Positions 49,480-57,282 of a stretch of DNA of 64,000 nt are shown here, one piece after another. A model generated the notes under the pieces. That model was given only the letters and a program-made list of their open reading frames with translations, had not been told where the DNA came from and made no database searches. Source of the DNA: RGIG8767 sp045531685. GTDB lineage: Bacteria; Bacillota; Clostridia; Lachnospirales; Lachnospiraceae. Location: contig JAZSEL010000164.1 in assembly GCA_045531685.1 (NCBI GenBank), forward strand, positions 1-64,000, written 5' to 3'. The number at the start of each line of letters is the position of its first letter. Within the stretch, counting starts at the first letter, position 1. Position numbers and translations under genes: made by a program.

Positions 49480-50010
49480 ATGGCAGAGAAAATTAGTGTT
49501 TTATTAACAGAAGAAGAAGTGGACAGAAAGATTCAGGAAATTGGTGAGCAGATTAGCAAGGATTATGCAGGGGAACAGGTACATTTAGTATGTGTACTTC
49601 GCGGAGGCGCTTTTTTCATGTGTGAACTTGCAAAGAGAATTACCGTTCCGGTATCCTTGGACTTCATGTCCGTATCCAGCTACGGTGGGGATACCAAGTC
49701 AAGCGGTGTGGTTAAGATTGTTAAGGATTTAGATGATTCTTTGGCAGGCAAGCATGTAATCGTAGTAGAGGATATCGTGGATTCCGGAAGAACATTAAGT
49801 TACTTATTGGAAATGTTAAAGGACAGAGGACCAAAGAGTATGAAACTCTGTACATTATTAGATAAGCCGGATCGTCGTGTAGTAGATGTACAGGTGGACT
49901 ATACAGGATTTCAGATTCCGGATGAATTCGTTGTAGGGTATGGCTTAGATTATGATCAGAAATATCGTAACCTTCCTTATATCGGAATTGTAGAATTAGA
50001 TGCAGAATAA
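49480..50010 (+). CDS. hpt: Hypoxanthine phosphoribosyltransferase
   Basis: The start is ATG 49480 after AGAGGAG, 176 residues. The PRPP-binding motif VIVVEDIVDSGRTLSYLLEML is intact, with VCVLRGGAFFMCELAKRI and DFMSVSSYGGDTKSSG before it and GFQIPDEFVVGYGLDYDQKYRNLPYIG at the end. It salvages hypoxanthine and guanine. tilS-hpt-ftsH is a conserved block in Firmicutes. Confidence 0.95.
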   Translation: MAEKISVLLTEEEVDRKIQEIGEQISKDYAGEQVHLVCVLRGGAFFMCELAKRITVPVSLDFMSVSSYGGDTKSSGVVKIVKDLDDSLAGKHVIVVEDIVDSGRTLSYLLEMLKDRGPKSMKLCTLLDKPDRRVVDVQVDYTGFQIPDEFVVGYGLDYDQKYRNLPYIGIVELDAE

Positions 50011-50023
50011 GGGGGATTCCGAA

Positions 50024-51835
50024 TTGACCAAAAACAATAAAGGATTTAATTTGTATTTCCTGATTATGCTGGGTATTTTACTTGTCATGATTTGGTATAC
50101 ATCCGCAAATTCTTCAGGTAACAATTATACAAAGGGGACCTTTGTTAAGGACTTGGAAGCCGGAACGGTAACCGGTGTTGTGATTCAGCCAAATGCAGAG
50201 ACACCGACCGGTATTGTAAGCGTAGAAAAGAAGAGTGGGGAAACCAATCTGCTATATGTTACGGACGTAACGGAGATTCAGGACCTTCTGGAACAGTATG
50301 ATATTGATCCGCGGGTAAAGGACATTCCAAGGGAAAATTGGTTCTTAGCTTATGTGTTACCGATTCTGTCTGTAGTTGCAGTGGGATTATTCCTGTTTTT
50401 CCTTATGAACGCCCAGAATGGCGGTGGCGGAGCCAATGCCAAGATGATGAACTTTGGTAAAAGCCGTGCGAGAATGTCAACGGACAATAAAATAACCCTG
50501 AAGGATGTGGCAGGACTCCAGGAGGAAAAAGAGGATTTGGAAGAAATTATCGATTTCTTGCGTCAGCCTGCGAAATATACAAAGGTTGGAGCCAGAATTC
50601 CGAAGGGTGTTCTTTTGGAAGGTCAGCCGGGTACCGGTAAGACCCTGCTTGCAAAAGCCGTTGCAGGAGAGGCAAATGTACCGTTCTTTAGTATCTCCGG
50701 TTCTGACTTTGTGGAAATGTTTGTAGGTGTAGGTGCATCCCGTGTACGTGATTTGTTCGCAGATGCAAAGAAGAATTCACCTTGTATTGTATTTATTGAT
50801 GAAATTGATGCCGTGGCAAGACGCCGTGGAACCGGTATGGGTGGCGGTCATGATGAAAGAGAGCAGACACTGAACCAGCTCCTTGTAGAAATGGACGGTT
50901 TTGGTGTGAACGAAGGAATCATCGTAATGGCGGCAACCAACCGTGTGGATATTTTAGATCCTGCTATCTTGCGTCCGGGACGATTTGACCGAAAGATTAC
51001 TGTTTCTGCACCGGATGTACGTGGCAGAGAAGATATCTTAAAGGTTCATGCCAAGAACAAACCACTTGGTGATGATGTGGACTTGACACAGATTGCCCAA
51101 ACAACAGCAGGATTTACAGGTGCGGATTTGGAGAACCTTTTAAATGAAGCGGCAATTGTAGCGGCTAAGGATGACAGAGCATTTATCAAACAAGACGATA
51201 TCAAGAAGTCCTTCATTAAAGTGGGAATCGGTTCGGAAAAGAAGAGCCGCGTGATTTCCGATAAAGAAAAGAAGATTACGGCTTATCACGAAGCCGGTCA
51301 TGCTGTTTTGTTCCATTTATTGCCGGATGTTGGACCTGTGTATACGGTTTCTATCATTCCAACCGGTGTAGGGGCAGCAGGTTATACCATGCCGCTTCCT
51401 GAAAAGGACGAAATGTTCCTTACTAAGGGACGTATGCTTCAGGATATTATGGTATTGCTTGGCGGACGAATTGCAGAAGAAATTACTTTTGACGATGTTA
51501 CAACGGGAGCCTCCAATGATATTAAGCGTGCAACCAAAGAAGCACGTCGCATGGTAACCCGCTACGGTATGAGCGAAAACATCGGTGTTTTAAATTATGA
51601 TGCAGATGATGATGAAGTATTTATCGGACGTGACTTAGCCCATACAAAGAGTCACGGTGAATACATCACAGGAGAAATCGACAAAGAAGTTAAGAGTATT
51701 GTGGATGATTGCTATGCAAAGGCAAAAGCAATGCTTCTTGAGAATAAAGATGTATTAGAGCGCTGCGCCCAGCTTTTACTGGAAAAAGAAAAGATTGGAC
51801 AGGAAGAGTTCGAAGCATTATTTGAAACGGAATAA
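50024..51835 (+). CDS. ftsH: ATP-dependent zinc metalloprotease FtsH
   Basis: I favour TTG 50024 (AAGGGGG upstream) over ATG 50000, which overlaps hpt; 603 residues. Two membrane helices (about 8-25 and 107-128) enclose an extracytoplasmic domain. The AAA module has GVLLEGQPGTGKTLLAKAV, CIVFIDEIDAVARRRG and the SRH in MAATNRVDILDPAILRPGRFD. The protease part has HEAGHAVLFHLL and a later Asp ligand. It degrades membrane and regulatory proteins. Confidence 0.96.
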   Translation: MTKNNKGFNLYFLIMLGILLVMIWYTSANSSGNNYTKGTFVKDLEAGTVTGVVIQPNAETPTGIVSVEKKSGETNLLYVTDVTEIQDLLEQYDIDPRVKDIPRENWFLAYVLPILSVVAVGLFLFFLMNAQNGGGGANAKMMNFGKSRARMSTDNKITLKDVAGLQEEKEDLEEIIDFLRQPAKYTKVGARIPKGVLLEGQPGTGKTLLAKAVAGEANVPFFSISGSDFVEMFVGVGASRVRDLFADAKKNSPCIVFIDEIDAVARRRGTGMGGGHDEREQTLNQLLVEMDGFGVNEGIIVMAATNRVDILDPAILRPGRFDRKITVSAPDVRGREDILKVHAKNKPLGDDVDLTQIAQTTAGFTGADLENLLNEAAIVAAKDDRAFIKQDDIKKSFIKVGIGSEKKSRVISDKEKKITAYHEAGHAVLFHLLPDVGPVYTVSIIPTGVGAAGYTMPLPEKDEMFLTKGRMLQDIMVLLGGRIAEEITFDDVTTGASNDIKRATKEARRMVTRYGMSENIGVLNYDADDDEVFIGRDLAHTKSHGEYITGEIDKEVKSIVDDCYAKAKAMLLENKDVLERCAQLLLEKEKIGQEEFEALFETE

Positions 51836-51845
51836 TTGGTTAAAA

Positions 51846-51875
51846 GGGTGTCAATCAGTGGATTGGCACCTTTCC
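51846..51875 (+). terminator. Terminator after ftsH
   Basis: GGTGTCAAT and ATTGGCACC pair (one G-T) around CAGTGG, followed by TTTCCTTG. Confidence 0.65.
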
Positions 51876-51959
51876 TTGTTGAAAATGCACAAAAACAGCA
51901 AAAGGAATTTGTTAATTTTGTGAATCCTTGGTATTTACGAAAAGAGGACGAACTGCTAT

Positions 51960-52055
51960 TATAATCTCGTAACCTCCCCAATACATTTTGTAGTTTTATT
52001 AAATACCCCATAAGAAATACCTTCTCTAAAAAGACAGCATTTGCTGTCTTTTTTA
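51960..52055 (+). other. Possible short transcription unit ending in a terminator
   Basis: A perfect -10 TATAAT (51960-51965) without a clear -35 is followed after about 65 bases by AAAGACAGCA-TT-TGCTGTCTTT (52030-52051) and further T residues. No open frame of note lies between. It could be a small RNA or a relic; the evidence is thin. The rest of 51876-51959 shows nothing I can name. Confidence 0.3.
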
Positions 52056-52216
52056 CTTTCTGGGGATTGAGCCGGGATATAGTCTGTGTACGACATGCTC
52101 TCGCTCCACTTATAACGCAGCGGTACTAGACTCGAAAAGACCTCGTCAAGTACCGGCGTGAACATAGCGTCGTGTACAGACTATATCCCGGCTCAATCAA
52201 CCAGACAGTCAGAAAG
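52056..52216. repeat. Long imperfect inverted repeat (about 160 bp hairpin)
   Basis: Thirty-base arms at 52065-52094 and 52169-52198 match except for a three-base block (GTA versus ACA). Outer seven-base arms CTTTCTG (52056-52062) and CAGAAAG (52210-52216) and an inner pair CGGTACT/AGTACCG extend the fold. The arms contain GAGCCGGGATATAGTCTGT. There is no protein frame of note and no target-site duplication that I can see. It could be a MITE-like element or a structured RNA. Confidence 0.75.
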
Positions 52217-52253
52217 AACACGTTGAGAGTATATAGTAAAGTAGAAAAAATGC

Positions 52254-52282
52254 TTGCACTTTAGTGTGTAGTATGGTATAAA
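52254..52282 (+). promoter_or_regulatory. Promoter of the tRNA pair
   Basis: TTGCAC (52254-52259), 17 bases, TATAAA (52277-52282), about 28 bases before tRNA-Tyr. Confidence 0.65.
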
Positions 52283-52310
52283 TATACAGTCGGTTAAAAA
52301 ACTGATGAAT

Positions 52311-52392
52311 GGGCAGATTCCCGAGTGGCCAAAGGGGACAGACTGTAAATCTGCTGCAAATTGCTTCGGTGGTTCGAATCCACCTCTGCCCA
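52311..52392 (+). tRNA. tRNA-Tyr (GTA)
   Basis: Acceptor arms GGGCAGA and TCTGCCC pair fully, with discriminator A. The anticodon loop CTGTAAA gives GTA; a long variable arm (class II) and the T-loop GGTTCGAATCC are present. CCA is not encoded. Confidence 0.96.
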
Positions 52393-52477
52393 TTAGCGTG
52401 TTGATGAGGTCGGCTGGAACAGTGCATGCACATATGTCCGCGTTTTCGACTATAACACGCAATTTGACATAGCGTCC
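52393..52477 (+). repeat. Structured spacer between the two tRNAs
   Basis: GCGTGTT (52396-52402) with GTCG can pair with CGAC and AACACGC (52454-52460), closing over the palindrome GTGCATGCAC. TTGATGAGGTC and ACATAGCGTC here also occur (the first with one change, on the other strand) in the long inverted repeat upstream. Confidence 0.5.
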
Positions 52478-52561
52478 GCAGGTGTGGCGGAATAGGCAGA
52501 CGCAAGGGACTTAAAATCCCTCGGGAGCAATCCCGTGCCGGTTCGACTCCGGCCACCTGCA
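52478..52561 (+). tRNA. tRNA-Leu (TAA)
   Basis: Acceptor arms GCAGGTG and CACCTGC pair, discriminator A. The anticodon loop CTTAAAA gives TAA. A class II variable arm (CGGGAGCAATCCCG) and the T-loop GGTTCGACTCC are present. CCA is not encoded. Confidence 0.96.
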
Positions 52562-52565
52562 GTAG

Positions 52566-52594
52566 AGAGAAATGCATATGCATTTCTCTTTTTG
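52566..52594 (+). terminator. Terminator after the tRNAs
   Basis: AGAGAAATGCA and TGCATTTCTCT pair perfectly over TA and are followed by TTTTTG. Confidence 0.85.
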
Positions 52595-52705
52595 TATTTA
52601 ACAAATATTTACCAACAATATTAAGAGAAAATTAATTGCTCCATACGTAGATAAATGGTACTATGCAAGTGACATGAATAATGTCAGAGGATTTATGGGA
52701 AAATA

Positions 52706-53311
52706 ATGAAAAAGGAGATTGATAAGATGAAAAGAACAATTGCGATTGTATTAAGTGGTTTATTAATGATTGGATTAATCGGATGTGGTAAAAAAGCAGA
52801 AACACCGGGCGATACTACCGTAACGGAAGCGGTTGCGGCAACGGATGCTACCGATTTACTTACACAGGTTTGGAACAGCTATGACGATGCAGACAAGTTT
52901 GCAATCGGAGGCGGTGATTACGGCAATATTGTTATGGATGCACCGGGTAAGTTTGATGTTTCCATGGTAGAAGATTTGGATGCAATGTTAGGTCTTCCGC
53001 AGAGCAGTGCTTCTATGATTGATGATGCAGCCTCCATTCTGCATATGATGAATGCCAATACCTTTACGGCAGGTGCTTATCATGTAGCAGATACCGCCAA
53101 CCAGCAGACAGTAGTGGATTCCTTGAAGGAAAACATTATGAACAGACAGTGGATGTGCGGTTTCCCTGACACATTAATCGTGGCAAAGGTAGGCAGTGAA
53201 TATGTGGTTTCCGCATTTGGTAACGCAGAAATTATTGAAAACTTCAAGAATAAGTTAAGTGAGACCTTCTCTTTAACCGATATTGTTTATGAGGAAAGTC
53301 TGACAGAATAG
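52706..53311 (+). CDS. Lipoprotein resembling DUF4358
   Basis: A 201-residue product; the real start may be ATG 52727, giving KRTIAIVLSGLLMIGLIGC with the lipobox LIGC. A short Thr/Ala spacer precedes a folded part in which VVDSLKENIMNRQWMCGFPDTLIVAKVGSEYVVSAFG follows the DUF4358 pattern (helix, strand, 'yv' strand). The family assignment is tentative. DUF4358 genes often sit beside MBOAT and DHHW genes, as here. It would be fixed on the outer membrane face. Confidence 0.6.
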   Translation: MKKEIDKMKRTIAIVLSGLLMIGLIGCGKKAETPGDTTVTEAVAATDATDLLTQVWNSYDDADKFAIGGGDYGNIVMDAPGKFDVSMVEDLDAMLGLPQSSASMIDDAASILHMMNANTFTAGAYHVADTANQQTVVDSLKENIMNRQWMCGFPDTLIVAKVGSEYVVSAFGNAEIIENFKNKLSETFSLTDIVYEESLTE

Positions 53312-53320
53312 GAAAAGAAG

Positions 53321-53358
53321 CAGGCAATCAATGATATAATAAATTGATTGCCTGTATT
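53321..53358 (+). terminator. Hairpin terminator before MBOAT gene
   Basis: CAGGCAATCAAT (53321-53332) and ATTGATTGCCTG (53343-53354) are perfect 12-base arms. The T-run is short, so termination may be partial. Confidence 0.55.
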
Positions 53359-53384
53359 TGCAATAAAGGAATAAGGAGGAGAGC

Positions 53385-54824
53385 ATGGTTTTTTCCGGCA
53401 TACCATTTTTATATTATTTCTTGCCATGTGTGTTAGTGGCTTATTTTGTTGTGCCGAAAAAAGCAAGAAATCTTGTCCTTTTAATCAGTAGTTTGCTTTT
53501 TTATGCATGGGGAGAACCGGTTTATGTATTCCTGATGCTGTTTTCCATTGTAATCGGATATATTACGGGTATCCTTTTGGAAAAAAGCAGGGAAAAGACC
53601 TGGCGGATACTAACGCCGGGAAGGATACTTGCCGGTTCTGTTTTTGTATTTGTGGCTGTCTTTGTTTATTTTAAGTATACGGACTTTTTAATAGCTAATA
53701 TTAATGGGCTGACAGGGGCTGATATTCCCTTGTTAAAAATTGCCCTTCCTATAGGAATCAGCTTTTACACCTTTCAGATCATTTCCTATTTGGTGGATGT
53801 ATATCGTGGGGAAGTGCCGGCGCAGGAAAACCTTATTTCTCTGGCGGCCTATGTTGCCATGTTTCCGCAGTTGATTGCGGGTCCGATTGTAAGATACAAG
53901 GATGTTTCAAAGCAGATAAATGAACGCGGGACAACATGGGAGATGGCAGAGGCCGGTGTTACAAGATTTGTCATTGGCTTGTCTAAGAAAATTCTGATAG
54001 CCAATGAATTAGGGGAATTGTGCACCATTTTCAGGGATTCTGCGGATAAGTCGGTACTCTTTTATTGGTTATATGCTGTTGCGTTTATGTTGCATATTTA
54101 CTTTGATTTTTCCGGCTACAGCGATATGGCAATCGGTCTTGGTAAGCTTTTTGGATTTGCCTTCCCGGAAAACTTTAATTATCCATATATGGCCGGAAGT
54201 GTTACGGAATTCTGGCGCAGATGGCATATGACATTAGGAACCTGGTTTAGGGATTATGTATATATTCCTCTTGGCGGTAACCGGGTATCCAACGGAAAAT
54301 GGTACCGCAATATTTTTATCGTGTGGATGTTTACCGGTATCTGGCATGGTGCGGCATGGAATTTTCTCTTCTGGGGGCTTTACTTTGCCCTTTTCCTCAT
54401 TATCGAAAAGAAATGGTTGTTAAAGATATTAGAAAAGAGTAAGTGGTTTGCACATGCGTATTTGATTTTCTTTGTTCTCATCAGCTTTGTGATTTTCAAT
54501 GCCCCTGATATGGGAACTGCATTTGAGGATATTGGACGGCTTTTTGGTACGGGTGGCATACCGTTGATATCAAAAGAAGCTGTCTATTACGCAAAAAGCT
54601 ACGGCATTACTCTGCTTGTGGGAATCATAGGATGTACGCCGGTGCTTTCGTGGATAAGAAGGATATTTGTGAAAAATGAAGAAATTCAGACAGATGCAAA
54701 GGCCGGAAAATGGCAGCTCATGTATTGCATAATGAAGCCGGTTGTCCTTGCGTTCTTAGTCATTTTATCAACAGCGTATCTGGTGGATGGAAGCTTTAAT
54801 CCGTTCCTGTATTTTCGGTTTTAA
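53385..54824 (+). CDS. MBOAT-family O-acyltransferase (AlgI-like)
   Basis: The 479-residue protein has about eleven membrane segments. MBOAT features are YFDFSGYSDMAIGLGKLFGF, FNYPYMAGSVTEFWRRWHMTLGTWFRDYVYIPLGGNR and the active-site His in MFTGIWHGAAWNFLFWG. It moves acetyl groups across the membrane for O-acetylation of surface polysaccharide. The adjoining DHHW protein is the usual partner. The ribosome site is AAGGAGGAG. Confidence 0.93.
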   Translation: MVFSGIPFLYYFLPCVLVAYFVVPKKARNLVLLISSLLFYAWGEPVYVFLMLFSIVIGYITGILLEKSREKTWRILTPGRILAGSVFVFVAVFVYFKYTDFLIANINGLTGADIPLLKIALPIGISFYTFQIISYLVDVYRGEVPAQENLISLAAYVAMFPQLIAGPIVRYKDVSKQINERGTTWEMAEAGVTRFVIGLSKKILIANELGELCTIFRDSADKSVLFYWLYAVAFMLHIYFDFSGYSDMAIGLGKLFGFAFPENFNYPYMAGSVTEFWRRWHMTLGTWFRDYVYIPLGGNRVSNGKWYRNIFIVWMFTGIWHGAAWNFLFWGLYFALFLIIEKKWLLKILEKSKWFAHAYLIFFVLISFVIFNAPDMGTAFEDIGRLFGTGGIPLISKEAVYYAKSYGITLLVGIIGCTPVLSWIRRIFVKNEEIQTDAKAGKWQLMYCIMKPVVLAFLVILSTAYLVDGSFNPFLYFRF

Positions 54825-54838
54825 GGAGGGATTGAAGG

Positions 54839-55975
54839 ATGAATGAAAAGATAGTTAAAGAAGAAAAAATGAGGTCAAATTCGGGCAAATACGCGAGGAT
54901 TTTCGTATGCCTGATGGCAGTGCTGTATCTTGGCGGAGTTTTGTGTGTTTTTGGTAAGCCGGAAACGGAGTATTCGGATACGGAGCGCCGGCGGTTAACA
55001 GGAATGCCGGAGTTTGCGTGGGAAGAATTGTGGTCGGGTGAGTATGTAGAAGAATTGGAAAAATATATGACAGACCAGTTTCCGTTACGCGATGGCTTCC
55101 GTTATCTGAAAACCAACTTTTCCCTGAATATCATGCAAAAACAGGATACGGGGAATATCTATGTAAAAGACGGGTATCTGTGTAAAATGGAATATCCTAT
55201 GGATGAGGATTCCATATATCGTGCCACCCTGATATTTGAAAATCTCTATGAGAAGTATTTAAAAGATACAAAGGTGTCCCCATACATTGCAATTGTGCCT
55301 GACAAGAATTATTTTCTGGCGGGTGAAGGTGTACTTGCTATGGACTATGAAGATTTTTTTGGACAGATTTATGAGATGACACCTCATTTTACACCGATAT
55401 CCATTGCAGGACAGTTGCAGCTTACGGATTATTACCGAACGGATACCCATTGGAAACAGGAAGAGATTATCGATGTGGCAGATACCCTGGCAGAAGAGAT
55501 GAAGGTACCTTTTGAAGGTGATTTTGAGGTAAAAAATACAGAGATTCCTTTTTATGGTGTGTATTACGGGCAGGTAGGATTGAATTTGCCGCCGGATGAT
55601 ATTTCGTATTGTACGAATGAAATGCTTGAAAACTGTTATGTATACGATTATGAGAACGATAAAGAGATAGTACTGTATGATGTAAGCAACGGTGCATCGA
55701 GGGACCCGTACGAGATGTTTTTGGGTGGAAATATTTCCCTTGCGACAATAGAGAATGCGGATGCCTTATCGGATAAAGAACTGGTGGTGTTTGGGGATTC
55801 CTTCAGTCGAAGCCTGCTTCCTCTGCTTGCGGAAAGCTATCAAAAAATTACCCTTGTGGATATCCGCTATATGTGGAGTGGCCAGGTTGGAAATTATGTT
55901 GAATTTACAGACCAGGATGTGTTGTTTTTGTATAGTACATCCGTATTGAATGACAGTGTTACCTTAAAAGGATAG
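54839..55975 (+). CDS. DHHW-family (AlgJ/AlgX-like) protein
   Basis: 378 residues with one N-terminal membrane anchor (about 20-40), the rest outside. YSDTERRRLTGMPEF is the usual opening, YYRTDTHWKQEEI carries the D-x-H-W form of the DHHW motif, and LVVFGDSFSRSLLPLLAESY supplies the GDSF serine motif of SGNH-like acetyl-handling enzymes. It probably accepts or transfers acetyl groups delivered by the MBOAT protein. AAGGAGGG lies eight bases before the start. Confidence 0.88.
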   Translation: MNEKIVKEEKMRSNSGKYARIFVCLMAVLYLGGVLCVFGKPETEYSDTERRRLTGMPEFAWEELWSGEYVEELEKYMTDQFPLRDGFRYLKTNFSLNIMQKQDTGNIYVKDGYLCKMEYPMDEDSIYRATLIFENLYEKYLKDTKVSPYIAIVPDKNYFLAGEGVLAMDYEDFFGQIYEMTPHFTPISIAGQLQLTDYYRTDTHWKQEEIIDVADTLAEEMKVPFEGDFEVKNTEIPFYGVYYGQVGLNLPPDDISYCTNEMLENCYVYDYENDKEIVLYDVSNGASRDPYEMFLGGNISLATIENADALSDKELVVFGDSFSRSLLPLLAESYQKITLVDIRYMWSGQVGNYVEFTDQDVLFLYSTSVLNDSVTLKG

Positions 55976-55980
55976 AACAA

Positions 55981-56014
55981 AGCACCCGGCATATTCATGC
56001 CGGGTGCTTCGCTT
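55981..56014. terminator. Bidirectional terminator
   Basis: AGCACCCGGCAT and ATGCCGGGTGCT pair perfectly over ATTC between convergent genes. T-rich flanks are modest on the plus strand. Confidence 0.75.
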
Positions 56015-56043
56015 TAATTCTAGTATAGGGAGTTAAAAAATGA

Positions 56044-57258
56044 TTACATAATTGCTGTAATGTTATATACTTTTTTACCTTCTTCGATAGGAATCAGGTT
56101 GCCTTCGATTTCCTTGCCGTCTACAAGCATCTTCTTGATACCCTTCTGATTACCGTCCGGGTTTTCTACCTTGATGATGTATTCTGCACCACGGAAGGTT
56201 CTTCTGATGGTCATGTCCTTGATGGTATCAGGGATACATGGATCAACGATAAGACCGTCAAAGTCAGGACGTACACCTAAAATATGCTGTGATACATTGG
56301 TAAATGTCCAAGCTGCTGTACCGGTTAACCAGCTGTTCTTAGCTTCGCCGTGATTCTTTGCATCACAACCGGCAATCATCTGTGCATAAGCATATGGCTC
56401 TGCGCGATGAATCTCACTAATATCCTCTGTGTAAGCAGGGCAAGTCTTTTTGTAAACTTCAAATGCTCTGTTACCACGTCCGATTACAGTTTCTGCAATG
56501 GAAATCCATGGATTATTATGACAGAAGATACCGGCATTCTCTTTGTATCCCGGTGGATAAGAAGAGATTTCACCAAGATTTACGTAATATCTCTGGTAAG
56601 CAGGCTGTAATAATACAATACCGTACTTGGTATCCAGTCTTTCTTTTACGGAATTAAGTGCTTTCTCAGCAAGCTTTTCTTCCACACCGATACCGGCCAT
56701 AACACACATACCCTGTGGCTCGATAAAAATCTGGCCTTCTTCACATGTGTGGGAACCGATAATATCGCTGTTTGCGTCATAAGCACGGACAAACCATTCG
56801 CCGTCCCAACCTGCAGTAACAACTGCCTGGTACATATCAGCAACTTTTGCGCGCACTTCTTTGGCTTCATCAGCTAAGCCCATCTTTTCACAGATGGTTG
56901 CATATTCATTGCCGTACTTAACATACATACCGGCAATGAATACGGATTCTGCCACAGGACCTTCGCTTGGTCCTGTAGTCTGGAAGGATTCACCCGGTGT
57001 TTCAGAGAAACAGTTGAGGTTCAAGCAGTCATTCCAGTCAGCACGACCAATAAGAGGGAGGTTATGAGGTCCTTTTCTTGTATCGAAATAATTAAAGGAT
57101 CTGCGTAAGTGTTCCATAAGAGGCTGAGCCAATTCAACCTTATTATCAAAAGGAACCATTTCATCTAAAATCGAATAGTCACCTGTTTCGCGGATGTAAG
57201 CAGATGTTCCTGCAATTAACCACAATGGGTCATCGTTAAAACCGCTACCGATATCCAT
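56044..57258 (-). CDS. C-terminal half of the GH94 phosphorylase
   Basis: 404 residues from an ATG eight codons after the stop; no ribosome site precedes it, so independent translation is unlikely. It carries DIGSGFNDDPLWLIAGTSAY, the catalytic region GRADWNDCLNL (general-acid Asp), and GENAGIFCHNNPW-like and WLTGTAAWTF segments of the barrel, then the C-terminal sandwich. All key regions look normal, as if under recent selection. Confidence 0.7.
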   Translation of the reverse strand: MDIGSGFNDDPLWLIAGTSAYIRETGDYSILDEMVPFDNKVELAQPLMEHLRRSFNYFDTRKGPHNLPLIGRADWNDCLNLNCFSETPGESFQTTGPSEGPVAESVFIAGMYVKYGNEYATICEKMGLADEAKEVRAKVADMYQAVVTAGWDGEWFVRAYDANSDIIGSHTCEEGQIFIEPQGMCVMAGIGVEEKLAEKALNSVKERLDTKYGIVLLQPAYQRYYVNLGEISSYPPGYKENAGIFCHNNPWISIAETVIGRGNRAFEVYKKTCPAYTEDISEIHRAEPYAYAQMIAGCDAKNHGEAKNSWLTGTAAWTFTNVSQHILGVRPDFDGLIVDPCIPDTIKDMTIRRTFRGAEYIIKVENPDGNQKGIKKMLVDGKEIEGNLIPIEEGKKVYNITAIM

Positions 57259-57282
57259 GTTACCGGTGTTGGTAAGAGGCTG

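Noticed and set aside
52056..52216. Integron attC site
   Set aside because: The hairpin shape is similar, but no RYYYAAC/GTTRRRY core pair is present and no integrase or cassette lies near.
52193..52604. Two minus-strand open frames across the tRNA genes
   Set aside because: They read through tRNA-Tyr and tRNA-Leu in antisense (for example the GGFEPP-type stretch), a well-known artefact of gene callers.
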